This document shows, piece after piece, positions 7,051 to 15,226 of a stretch of 21,146 nt of DNA. Source of the stretch: CBDUBU01 sp965365465 (GTDB lineage: Bacteria > Bacteroidota > Rhodothermia > Rhodothermales > DASSAV01); NCBI GenBank assembly GCA_965365465.1, contig CBDUBU010000032.1, positions 1 through 21,146 on the forward strand. The letters run 5' to 3'. A model generated the notes under the pieces. That model was not told the DNA's origin. It was given only the letters and a program-made list of their open reading frames with translations, and did no database searches. Numbering within the stretch: position 1 is the first letter of the stretch; each line of letters opens with the position of its first letter. A program made the position numbers and the translations under genes.

Positions 7051-7100
7051 GCCTTGCCGGAGCGCAACGCCTGTCCGGTTTGAGGCAGATCCGGCAAGGC
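7051..7100. repeat. Inverted repeat with 11-base perfect arms
   Basis: GCCTTGCCGGA (7051-7061) pairs exactly with TCCGGCAAGGC (7090-7100) across 28 bases, which themselves contain a possible GCCT/AGGC inner stem. The sequence after it (AAATCTTTT) is T-rich but not a clean tract. It may be a structured RNA, a terminator of an unrecognised transcript, or a mobile-element scar. Confidence 0.5.
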
Positions 7101-7271
7101 AAATCTTTTCCCCCCGGCCTCCGTTTGCAACTCGTCCTGAAAATCACCATTCTTGTTTACATAGCCGGCAGACTGCACGGCAGTGATGTGTTGTCATCCA
7201 GACAGGGCGCCGCGAACCGTCAGCGCAAGCCTTCCACCCGGAAAAGGAGCCTTTATTAACCACCTGCTTAG

Positions 7272-7277
7272 TATACT
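7272..7277 (+). promoter_or_regulatory. Possible -10 box for the TonB receptor operon
   Basis: TATACT in the context TTAGTATACTCTTG lies 126 bases before the receptor ATG. The overlapping TACTCTTG matches seven of eight positions of the Bacteroidota TAnnTTTG element. No good upstream partner is seen, so this is a weak call. Confidence 0.22.
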
Positions 7278-7402
7278 CTTGAAAGCGGTTCGACAGGACG
7301 GTATCTTCCCGGCAGCAGGGAAGGAACACATCCGATTAGTCTCTGAACCTGCCCGGCGTTTATTTCCACTCTATGTCTCAGTTACTACAGACACGGTCAA
7401 CT

Positions 7403-10399
7403 ATGAAAAGACTGGCACAACTAACCCTGGTCATCGCGTGCCTGATTTCTGCTGTACCTGCGCTGGCCCAGACGGGCAAGATCGCAGGGCGCGCAGTAGA
7501 AGCTGGTACAGGCGACCCGCTGCCCGGCGTTAGCGTCATCCTGGACGGGACGACGCAGGGGACCGTCACCGATGTCGACGGCTATTACACCATTCTCAAC
7601 GTACGTCCCGGCACGTACGATGTCCGGGCCAGCTACATCGGTTTCACGCCGGAAGTTCGGCAGGATGTCAACGTATCGCTCGACCTGACGACGGAAGTCG
7701 ACTTCGAGTTGCGCGAGGCCACGGTCGGCCTCAACGAGGTCGTCGTCATGGCGGAACGACCTGTCGTCCAGCGCGACCTTTCCGCCAGCCGCGTAGACGT
7801 GTCGGCGGAGCAGATCGAAAACATGCCGGTCACCGACATTACCGCCGTAGTCGGCGCCCAGGCGGGCGTGCAGGGCCTGAGCATTCGCGGCGACGGCGCA
7901 AACCTGTCGAAGGTGATGGTGGACGGCATGGACATGAGCACGCGCCGCAGCAACGATCCTTACACGGGCGTCAGCTATGCGTCGGTCGAGGCGGTTCAGG
8001 TGCAGTCCGGCGGCTTCAGCGCCAAGTACGGCGACATGAGGGCGGGCGTGGTGAACGTGATCACCAAGGAAGGCGACCGGAGCCGGTACTCCGGCACCTT
8101 GATCGCCCGGTACGCGCCCCCCACCAAGAAATACTTCGGGATGAACGTGGACGATCCCAACTCGTTCTGGCTCCGCTCTTATCTCGATCCGGAAGTGGCC
8201 TTCACCGGCACGAACAGCGGCGCCTGGGACGCAAAAACCCAGCGGCAGTACCCCTCCTGGCAGGGTTACAACAAGCTGTCGGAGGCGCTTGCCAGAAACA
8301 CCAATCCCAACGACGACCTGACGCCCGAACAGGCGCAGCAGCTTTTCAGGTACTACCACCGGCGGGATCTGGAAATCGACCAGCCTGACTACGTGATCGA
8401 CGGCGCTTTCGGCGGCCCTGTGCCGCTCGTGAGCCAGGCGCTCGGCAACCTGCGCTTTTTCGCGTCCTACCGCCAGGAACAGAACCAGTACATCATCCCG
8501 CTGACTTCCAGCGGCTATGACGACCTGACCGGGCGCATCAAGTTTACCTCGGACATCAAGAGCGGCATGAAGCTCGTCGTGGAGGGAATGTATGGCTACC
8601 GCGAAGGCACCGCCAACATCAACCGCAACGGCCCGACCAGTCTCATCCGCGACGGCGACCGGCAGCAGAACCTCGGCACCGACATGATTGCCGACTACAA
8701 CCGCCCGGAAGACTGGATGTTCGGAACGGGCGCGCTGACGACAGGCCAGATCGGAAACCTGATGCTCGGCGCCCGCTTCACTCATACGATCAGCCCCACG
8801 ACGTTCTACGAAGTGAAGCTCCAGCGGATGGATACGAAGTACAGGACCACCGTGCCGCCCGTGCGTGACACGACGCGCGTGGAGTGCATCACGGCCACCT
8901 ACTGTGTTGATGAAGCGCCGTTCAACTTCTCCTTCGAGCCTTCTACCTCCCTGGAGAACATGCGCATGGGCGCGCACTGGAGCGAGTTTCGGGACACCAG
9001 CGACGTAGTCTCCTATTCGGGCCGCATTGACTTCACGAGCCAGGTCAACCGCACGAACATGATCGAGGCGGGCCTCGAACTCAATGTCTCGCCGATGGAC
9101 ATCAGCTTCGGCACGCCCGACTTCCTGCTGACCGACGACGATGTGTACTCTCAGTGGAGCGCCACCGAGATCTACGCGGGCGCCTACGTCCAGGACAAGC
9201 TCGAGTTCAAGGGCATGATCGCCAACGTTGGCCTCCGGATGGACTACCTGGACCCGAACATCGACTGGTACACGTTCGATAACCAGTACGACGAACTGTT
9301 CTCGGGGGCCAACGTAGCCGTGATGGACTCGCTGTTCCCCAAGGAAGCCGTCCCTGCGAAGGTTTATCTGAGCCCGCGCATCGGTCTTTCCTTCCCGGTG
9401 ACGGAAGCCAGCAAGCTCTACTTCAACTACGGCCACCAGCGGCAGCGCTCCCCCTCGGAGTTCCTGTACCAGCTGCGGCGCGACTACATCAGCAACGGCG
9501 TCGACCGCCTTGCCAATCCGAGAGCGCCGCTGGAACTGACGATCTCCTACGAACTGGGCTACGAACAGAGCCTGTTCAACCAGTTCTTGATCCGCATCGC
9601 CGGATTCTACAAGGACACCAAGAACCAGATGCGGTGGGTTCGTTTCCGGGATGAGAACGGGCTGGTTGACTACACGATCAACCTGCCGGACAACTACGCG
9701 GACACGCGCGGTGTGGAGTTCAGCGTGTTCCGCAATACAGGCTGGGTGCGCGGCTTTGCCAACTACACCTACTACGTGCGTTCGGGCGGCAACTTCGGGT
9801 TCGGCCAGTATCTCGAGAACCGGCAGGACCAGCGCAACTATGAGCGCACCACGTTCGACTATTACCAGAGCAAGCCTGTGCCGCAGCCGTTTGCCCGCCT
9901 GAATCTGGAGTTCGTCGCGCCGCAGCGCTTCGGCCCGATCCTGGGCGACTGGCGCGTGAGCTTCCTGGGCGAATGGCAGGCAGGCCCGACCTTTACCTGG
10001 ACCGGCGGGCGCACCTCGGTGCAGGGCGTGCAGAACAACATGCGCTGGAAAGCCTACCGCATGGTGGATATGCGTCTTGGGAAGAACTTCAACCTCGGAA
10101 GAAACGATGTGCAGGTTTTCGCAGACATCCTGAACGTCTTCAACATCAAGAACTTCAACCGGGGCGCCTTCTCCAGCGGAGACGATCAGCGGGACTACTT
10201 CAACACGCTGAAGCTTCCCAAGGAAATGGTGGAAGGCTGGGAAGAAGAGTATCAGGTTCGGGATGAGGACGGCAACCCCGTTTACGGGAATGACGTGCCG
10301 GGCACCGTTGGAAAAGACTACATCGACAACCCGAACTACAGGTCGCTCTGGTACCTGTTCCCCCGGACAGTCAACCTGGGCGTTCGTCTCTCCTTCTAA
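7403..10399 (+). CDS. TonB-dependent outer-membrane receptor with CarboxypepD_reg-like domain
   Basis: A 998-residue receptor. A signal peptide (about 1-23, ending AVPALAQ) is followed by a carboxypeptidase-regulatory-like beta-sandwich (about 24-105, with GRAVEAGTGDPLPGVSVILD and GTVTDVDGYYTILNVRPGTY). Next is a plug domain (about 115-225: NEVVVMAERP, GLSIRGDGANLSKVMVDG, YGDMRAGVVNVITKEG). The rest is a beta-barrel rich in alternating aromatic strands that ends in the C-terminal phenylalanine of TVNLGVRLSF. Such receptors use TonB energy for transport or for binding at the outer membrane. I start at the ATG of MKRLAQL (7403), since the ten in-frame residues before it would spoil the signal peptide. 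No susD follows; the next gene encodes a secreted protein instead. The mature chain has only two cysteines that I see, C495 and C501 (ECITATYC). The substrate is unknown. Confidence 0.95.
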   Translation: MKRLAQLTLVIACLISAVPALAQTGKIAGRAVEAGTGDPLPGVSVILDGTTQGTVTDVDGYYTILNVRPGTYDVRASYIGFTPEVRQDVNVSLDLTTEVDFELREATVGLNEVVVMAERPVVQRDLSASRVDVSAEQIENMPVTDITAVVGAQAGVQGLSIRGDGANLSKVMVDGMDMSTRRSNDPYTGVSYASVEAVQVQSGGFSAKYGDMRAGVVNVITKEGDRSRYSGTLIARYAPPTKKYFGMNVDDPNSFWLRSYLDPEVAFTGTNSGAWDAKTQRQYPSWQGYNKLSEALARNTNPNDDLTPEQAQQLFRYYHRRDLEIDQPDYVIDGAFGGPVPLVSQALGNLRFFASYRQEQNQYIIPLTSSGYDDLTGRIKFTSDIKSGMKLVVEGMYGYREGTANINRNGPTSLIRDGDRQQNLGTDMIADYNRPEDWMFGTGALTTGQIGNLMLGARFTHTISPTTFYEVKLQRMDTKYRTTVPPVRDTTRVECITATYCVDEAPFNFSFEPSTSLENMRMGAHWSEFRDTSDVVSYSGRIDFTSQVNRTNMIEAGLELNVSPMDISFGTPDFLLTDDDVYSQWSATEIYAGAYVQDKLEFKGMIANVGLRMDYLDPNIDWYTFDNQYDELFSGANVAVMDSLFPKEAVPAKVYLSPRIGLSFPVTEASKLYFNYGHQRQRSPSEFLYQLRRDYISNGVDRLANPRAPLELTISYELGYEQSLFNQFLIRIAGFYKDTKNQMRWVRFRDENGLVDYTINLPDNYADTRGVEFSVFRNTGWVRGFANYTYYVRSGGNFGFGQYLENRQDQRNYERTTFDYYQSKPVPQPFARLNLEFVAPQRFGPILGDWRVSFLGEWQAGPTFTWTGGRTSVQGVQNNMRWKAYRMVDMRLGKNFNLGRNDVQVFADILNVFNIKNFNRGAFSSGDDQRDYFNTLKLPKEMVEGWEEEYQVRDEDGNPVYGNDVPGTVGKDYIDNPNYRSLWYLFPRTVNLGVRLSF

Positions 10400-10429
10400 C
10401 GACCGGAAAACCGGAAGCTATCTCCTGAA

Positions 10430-10463
10430 AGCCTCCGGGGTTCTGCACAGCGCCCCGGAGGCT
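10430..10463 (+). terminator. Intercistronic hairpin after the TonB receptor gene
   Basis: AGCCTCCGGGG (10430-10440) and CCCCGGAGGCT (10453-10463) form an 11-base-pair GC-rich stem with a 12-base loop, 31 bases after the receptor stop. It is followed by GGTTAAAAGAGG, without a T-tract. It may attenuate transcription into the next gene or protect the upstream mRNA end. Confidence 0.5.
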
Positions 10464-10494
10464 GGTTAAAAGAGGTTTAAAGCAAGTGAGATAT

Positions 10495-12639
10495 ATGGAT
10501 ATGTCTACAGTGAAAAAACGCTTGTTATTGCTCCCGCTGCTGCTCTGTCTGGTATGGACGGGCGATGCATGGGCCCAATACAAGAACAAAACCCTCGGCA
10601 TCGGCGAGTTGACCAACGTGTACAGCGAGATCGGCGGCGGCACGGAGTGCTACGCCGGCTGTAATGCGCTGTACTGGCCCGCCATCTGGCGGACGGGCAG
10701 CCTGCGGGCCGAGGCCGTCTGGCTGGCCGCCGAAAACGTGCGCGGCGCCGACGGCGTCACGTATCCCTACCGCGTCGTCCACGTAGGGCCTCGCGCAACG
10801 GGCGCCGGCGAGTATTTCCCCGTCGAGTTTCTGACAATCAGCAAGTTCGCGCCGCCGGAGGTAACGATCGTCGATGAGTTCAAAGACGAGTATGCCACCT
10901 ACGCCGACCAGATCGATAACGACCGGGTCGATCCGAACCTTGCTGCCGACCGCATGGTGATGAGCAAGGTCAGTTCGCTGCTCGGCATCACCATCACCCG
11001 GCGCAACTACGCCTACGCCGACCCCCAGAACGACAACTACCACATCCAGGAGTTCGTTCTGACCAACACCGGCGACACGGACGGCAACCTCTCCACGCGG
11101 GAACTGGAACAGACGCTGGAGGGCGTCTACCTGCATTTCCAGAAACGCTACACGCTCAATGAAAAGATCGAAGGGCCGGGCGGCGGCTGGGGCGCCAACG
11201 TGATGAACGACATCATCGGAGACGGCGTGCATGACTATGCAGCCGATCTGAACGCGCAGTACGCCTGGCTGGGCAACTTCGTGAACAACGACGCTTTCGA
11301 TGATTACGGGGTTTCCCAGTGGAGAGACCAGGGTTATGCTCAGGATGCGGATACCATCGGACGGCTCTCGAACACGTCCTTCGTAGGGTTTGCAAAGGTC
11401 TATGCCGATCCGGCCTCGAGCGGCGCCAGCCAGCCCGCCATGACCGGCACCATCGACGCGGACGACCCGCTGCTTTCGGCCAACAGCGCGACGAACCAGC
11501 AGAAGATGGACGCTGAGTATCAGATGATCTCCGGCAGGGACATGGATACGCCCCACGGCTTCCACCATGCCGACCAGATCGACACGGACGGCAACTTCCT
11601 GACACCCGACGGCGACCCGATGAACGGCCGTCCGGGCGGCTGGACCATGAAGGAAAGCTACGGCCCGTACAGGCTTGCCCCCGGCGACAGCGTCAGGATC
11701 GTGCTGGCCGAGGCGACCGATGGGCTTACCATGAACGAAGCTTCCATCATCGGACGCCAGTTCAAGCGGCTCGCCGGCGCGAGCAAGGCGCAAGGCACCA
11801 CGGCGCTGTCCCTGGAGGACAACATCACGTACCGGGGGCTTACGATGGGCAAGAACGAGTGGTACTTCAGCGGGCGTGACTCTCTGTTCGAGACGTTCCG
11901 GAAAGCCATCAACGTCTACGAAGCCAGTGATGGGATGTCCCGCTATCCGACGGAACTGGTCGAGTCGCCCCGGCCTCCGGCCCGGTTCCGCGTCGAGTCG
12001 GATGTCGGCAGGATCGGGCTTACCTGGGAACTCTATCCGGGCGAGAACCCCGCCGGCATAGAGATCTACCGAACGGAGAATTACCTCGAAGGCCGCCTGC
12101 GCACGGATAACGACGCAGACTTTACCAACGACCCGTACTTCCAGTACGAGTGCATCGCTGGATGCGAAGGCGCGCCGTCGATCACCACGCCGGGCCGGTT
12201 CGACGACACCAACGTTGCCCGCGGCATCAACTACTACTACTACATCCAGACGGTGAGCAACAGCGGCGAGCGGAGCAACCGTTACTGGACGCAAACCTAC
12301 GACCCCGCGATCTCTCTGCGCGAACCAGGCGCAACGACCGGCTCGTTCAAGATCGTTCCGAACCCGTTCAACGTGGCGGCGCAGGAAGGCGTGCGCTATC
12401 CGGGACCTCGCAAGGAACGCATCGGCTTCCTCGACATCCCCGGTCAGAGCACCATCCGCATCTACACCGAACGCGGCGATCTGGTCAAGACGATCGAGCA
12501 CACGACCGGCAGCGGCGACGAGTACTGGGACATCACGACCGACTCGCAGCAGCTTCTGGTGAGCGGGCTTTACATCGCCGTGGTGGACAACAATGAAACC
12601 GGCGAACGTGTGATGAAGAAGTTCGTCGTTATCCGCTAA
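10495..12639 (+). CDS. Large secreted protein with FnIII-like and type IX-style C-terminal domain
   Basis: About 714 residues. A signal peptide (about 1-27, KKRLLLLPLLLCLVW then AWA) precedes a large region I do not recognise (about 28-490). A fibronectin-III-like segment follows (about 492-610: PPARFRVESDVGRIGLTWEL ... ARGINYYYYIQTVS). The tail (about 617-714) has IVPNPF, STIRIYTERGDLVKT, YWDITTDS, VSGLYIAVVDN and ends MKKFVVIR; this layout matches FlgD-like/type IX secretion C-terminal domains. The protein is therefore expected outside the cell or on its surface. The mature chain has only four cysteines, in two ECxAGC motifs (C52/C56 and C553/C557). The start is uncertain: I use the ATG at 10495, but a GTG at 10486 has an AGAGG 10 bases before it, and another ATG lies at 10501. 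It follows the receptor by 95 bases and precedes the PorV-like gene by 48. Confidence 0.85.
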   Translation: MDMSTVKKRLLLLPLLLCLVWTGDAWAQYKNKTLGIGELTNVYSEIGGGTECYAGCNALYWPAIWRTGSLRAEAVWLAAENVRGADGVTYPYRVVHVGPRATGAGEYFPVEFLTISKFAPPEVTIVDEFKDEYATYADQIDNDRVDPNLAADRMVMSKVSSLLGITITRRNYAYADPQNDNYHIQEFVLTNTGDTDGNLSTRELEQTLEGVYLHFQKRYTLNEKIEGPGGGWGANVMNDIIGDGVHDYAADLNAQYAWLGNFVNNDAFDDYGVSQWRDQGYAQDADTIGRLSNTSFVGFAKVYADPASSGASQPAMTGTIDADDPLLSANSATNQQKMDAEYQMISGRDMDTPHGFHHADQIDTDGNFLTPDGDPMNGRPGGWTMKESYGPYRLAPGDSVRIVLAEATDGLTMNEASIIGRQFKRLAGASKAQGTTALSLEDNITYRGLTMGKNEWYFSGRDSLFETFRKAINVYEASDGMSRYPTELVESPRPPARFRVESDVGRIGLTWELYPGENPAGIEIYRTENYLEGRLRTDNDADFTNDPYFQYECIAGCEGAPSITTPGRFDDTNVARGINYYYYIQTVSNSGERSNRYWTQTYDPAISLREPGATTGSFKIVPNPFNVAAQEGVRYPGPRKERIGFLDIPGQSTIRIYTERGDLVKTIEHTTGSGDEYWDITTDSQQLLVSGLYIAVVDNNETGERVMKKFVVIR

Positions 12640-12687
12640 CGAGGCATCAGATCCCCCCGGATCGGAAACTACAAGCACAGAGAGATC

Positions 12688-13716
12688 ATGAAAAGAATCC
12701 TTCTATATACATGCTTCATGCTGTTAGCGGCGCCACTCGTTCAGGTCGCGTACGGCCAGAGCGGTGCTATCGACCGCCAGCGTGACAAGCGTGGACAGTC
12801 CGGTTTACAGTTTCTGGACATCTCCATCGACCCCCGTTCAGCCGGAATGGGAGACGCCATGGCAGCGGTGGACATGAACTCGGCGATGTCCATGTTTTAC
12901 AACCCGGCCACGATGGCAAACCTGGAGGGCCTGAGCATCGGCCTGGGTACGGCGCAGTGGTTCGCGGACATCAACTACAGCAACGCGGCGATTGCGATCA
13001 GCCCCGCCGGAGGGCGCTTCGGCGTCTTCGGCGTTTCCGTGCTGGCCGTCGATTACGGCGAACTGGAGGGCACCATCATCGATGATGATCCTGCCGGTCC
13101 CGGCTACATCGAAACCGCATCGTTTTCCCCGACGGCGCTGGCTATCGGCGTCGGTTATGCCAAGGCGCTCTCGGATCGCTTCTCGGTGGGCGGCAATGCC
13201 CGCTACGCGCACCAGGATCTCGGCGAAAGCATGATGACCCTCGATGGCGAGATGCAGGGCAACTCGGTCAGCACGCCGGTGTTCGATTTCGGCGTGTTCT
13301 ACCGGACAGGCTACCGGAGCCTCAACCTGGCCGTGACGGCGCGTAACTTCTCGCCGGCAGTCACTTATGAGGAAGAGGGCTTCGAGGCCCCCCTGAGCCT
13401 GAACATCGGCGTGTCGATGAACATCATGGACGTGCTGAACCAGTCGCTGGCGTCGGACCATGCGCTGCTCATCGGCCTGGAAGGCGGGCACCCGCGTTCC
13501 TATGACGAGCAGATCCGCATCGGCGGCGAGTACCGGTTCATGAACCTGCTTTCGCTCCGGGCAGGCTATACCTTCCCGTCCGACGAACAGGCGCTCAGCA
13601 TCGGCGGCGGGCTTAACGTGGGCCTCGGCGACTTCAAGATCGGCGCTGACTACGCCTACTCCGGGTATGGCATCCTCGGTAACGTAAACCGGATCGGTAT
13701 GCACATCGGCTTCTGA
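12688..13716 (+). CDS. PorV/PorQ-family outer-membrane beta-barrel protein
   Basis: A 342-residue protein with a signal peptide (about 1-23, ending VAYG) and the family opening GLQFLDISIDPRSAGMGDAM, then SAMSMFYNPATMANLEG. A chain of beta-hairpins follows and ends in a C-terminal phenylalanine (RIGMHIGF), as in FadL-like and PorV barrels. PorV is the outer-membrane shuttle that takes type IX substrates from the translocon to the attachment complex; many PorV/PorQ paralogues sit beside their presumed cargo genes. The position 48 bases after a gene with a type IX-style tail supports that reading, although function as a shuttle is inferred. It is probably in the same transcript as the two genes before it. 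Confidence 0.9.
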   Translation: MKRILLYTCFMLLAAPLVQVAYGQSGAIDRQRDKRGQSGLQFLDISIDPRSAGMGDAMAAVDMNSAMSMFYNPATMANLEGLSIGLGTAQWFADINYSNAAIAISPAGGRFGVFGVSVLAVDYGELEGTIIDDDPAGPGYIETASFSPTALAIGVGYAKALSDRFSVGGNARYAHQDLGESMMTLDGEMQGNSVSTPVFDFGVFYRTGYRSLNLAVTARNFSPAVTYEEEGFEAPLSLNIGVSMNIMDVLNQSLASDHALLIGLEGGHPRSYDEQIRIGGEYRFMNLLSLRAGYTFPSDEQALSIGGGLNVGLGDFKIGADYAYSGYGILGNVNRIGMHIGF

Positions 13717-13747
13717 GACGGCGGCTACATTCGGGTATGGTTCTGTT

Positions 13748-13781
13748 GGGGCGCGGTGTATCGCAGGATAGGCCGCGCCCC
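13748..13781 (+). terminator. Hairpin after the PorV-like gene
   Basis: GGGGCGCGG (13748-13756) pairs with CCGCGCCCC (13773-13781) around a 16-base loop, 31 bases after the porV-like stop. No T-tract follows, so termination is uncertain. It may separate the receptor/PorV transcript from the TPR gene. Confidence 0.4.
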
Positions 13782-13864
13782 GATTGCTGTCATGTCCCTG
13801 CCGGGGAACCCTGTCCGGGATGCGGCGTGTCCGACTTCCCGGTTCTACCTGTGGATATCCTGCT

Positions 13865-15121
13865 ATGCGCCTGCCTCAATTCTCTGTTGCCTGCTTCGCC
13901 GCCGGGCTGCTGATCCTGATTTCCGGTTGCGGCAAAACGCCGGACGAGGAAGCGCCGGCCCGCCCCGAAATCGACCCCACTTCAGTCGTTGCGCCGGAAG
14001 CGGCGGCCCTGCTGCTGCGCGGGCAGGAACGCTTCGAGGCCGGCGATCCGGGACGAGCGCTCGCGCTGCTGGACAGCGCCGAGCATCGCGTGGCTCCGGA
14101 TCGCGCGGCTTTCCTGGCAGACCTGTACTTCCTGCGCGCCCGCATCCAGACGAGCATCAACCGCGACGACCTGGCGAAACCAGCTTATGAGCGCGTGCTG
14201 GCGCTCAAGCCGGGCTACAAGGGCGCGAGCCGGAACCTGGGCAACGTCGCCTACCGGGACGGCAAGTACAGCGAGGCCATTTCGCGCTACCGGCAGGAGC
14301 AAGAAACCTACCCGTCGCCGGAGCACCTCGTGATGATCGGGCGCTCGTACGCAGAAATGGGGCAGGTGGACAGCGCCCTGACGGCCTACGACGAAGCGAT
14401 TGCCCTGGACGCGCATTCGGCAGAGGCTTACATCCGCCTGGCGGAACTGCACGACAAAAATGGCGACCCGGATGCCGCCTTGCAGAGCGCCTTGAAGGCG
14501 ACGGAGTATGAGCCGGAGAACATCGACTACGCGCTTTATACCGGTTCGCTGTGGATGCGCGCCGGAGATCCGGCCAGCGCCGTGCCCGTGTTCGAGCAAG
14601 TCCTGGCAAAGCAGCCTTACCGGCAGGAAGCCCATTATAACCTGGGGCAGGCGTTTGCCCGGCTGGGCAGGAAAGACGAGGCCGAGGTTCATCTGGCCGC
14701 CGCCGACAGCCTGCTCCGGGTGGAGCGGGAACTGGCGCAGTGGGAAACCCTGACGCAGGTAGACCCGGAAAGCCCCTCCGCGTGGGCGACCTATGCCTAT
14801 GCCCTCCAGTACCTCGGACGCGATGCGGAGGCCCTGCGGGCCTATGGCGTGGCGCTGCACCTCGATCCGGAAAACAACGATGCCCGGTTTGCCATTGCAA
14901 ACCTGTCGCTGCAAGCGAAAAACTTCGAGCGGGCGCTGGAGGAATACGAATCGGTGCTGGACAGGGATCCGAAGTACGTAGATGCGTGGGTGAACATGGG
15001 GATCGCCCTGGCCCGCACCGGACAGAAGGAGGCTGCGCGGCGGGCCTGGCAAAAGGCGCTTCAATACAAACCCAACCAGCCCCGCGTGAAAGAGTACCTG
15101 GCGAACCTGAACGGATCGTAG
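13865..15121 (+). CDS. TPR-repeat lipoprotein
   Basis: A 418-residue protein. A lipoprotein signal ends at LISGC, placing the lipidated cysteine at residue 22. The mature chain is an almost continuous array of roughly nine to ten tetratricopeptide repeats; clear examples are DSALTAYDEAIALDAHSAEA, PDAALQSALKATEYEPENID, RALEEYESVLDRDPKYVDAW and AARRAWQKALQYKPNQPRVK. TPR arrays are protein-interaction scaffolds, so a membrane-anchored adaptor role is likely, but the partner is unknown. I chose the ATG at 13865 because it begins the lipoprotein signal; the open frame extends 27 codons upstream without support. It lies 148 bases after the PorV-like gene in the same direction, so it may belong to that locus. 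The M23 gene converges on it. Confidence 0.92.
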   Translation: MRLPQFSVACFAAGLLILISGCGKTPDEEAPARPEIDPTSVVAPEAAALLLRGQERFEAGDPGRALALLDSAEHRVAPDRAAFLADLYFLRARIQTSINRDDLAKPAYERVLALKPGYKGASRNLGNVAYRDGKYSEAISRYRQEQETYPSPEHLVMIGRSYAEMGQVDSALTAYDEAIALDAHSAEAYIRLAELHDKNGDPDAALQSALKATEYEPENIDYALYTGSLWMRAGDPASAVPVFEQVLAKQPYRQEAHYNLGQAFARLGRKDEAEVHLAAADSLLRVERELAQWETLTQVDPESPSAWATYAYALQYLGRDAEALRAYGVALHLDPENNDARFAIANLSLQAKNFERALEEYESVLDRDPKYVDAWVNMGIALARTGQKEAARRAWQKALQYKPNQPRVKEYLANLNGS

Positions 15122-15226
15122 TACACGCATCGCGCCCTCGGCGCGGTCTTCCTACGGCCGGGCAGGCGCTTGCGAGGGGCGCTGCCGGAAGGGAGCGCTG
15201 CCTTTTGTCCAGTCGGCGGCGGGGTT

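Larger units (their letters stand above)
6428..7402. other. Long gene-poor region upstream of the TonB receptor
   Basis: About 975 bases with no convincing gene. Base composition is more AT-rich and homopolymer-rich than in the flanking genes. It holds a doubtful cysteine-rich small frame (6497-6676), two copies of a 14-base motif spaced 21 bases apart (6721-6755), a 16-base tandem duplication (6897-6928), a long-armed inverted repeat (7051-7100) and a possible promoter box (7272-7277), each listed separately. The length suggests a complex regulatory region or a decayed gene or element. Confidence 0.6.

Noticed and set aside
6795..7178. 127-codon GTG-started frame on the minus strand in the long gap
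   Set aside because: It runs through the tandem GTAAC units and the inverted repeat, has no ribosome binding site or family likeness, and its composition is not that of a protein from this genome.
7421..9436. 671-codon open frame opposite the TonB receptor
   Set aside because: It is an antisense shadow: Val/Arg/His-rich with no domain, while the plus-strand frame is an unmistakable receptor.
10525..12678. 717-codon open frame opposite the secreted protein gene
   Set aside because: It is antisense to a gene with a signal peptide and recognisable C-terminal domain. Its own translation is of low complexity with no recognisable motif.
15122..15226. Possible bidirectional terminator between the TPR and M23 genes
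   Set aside because: GC-rich direct repeats (GCGCTGCC twice) are present, but I find no clean stem with a T-tract on either strand.
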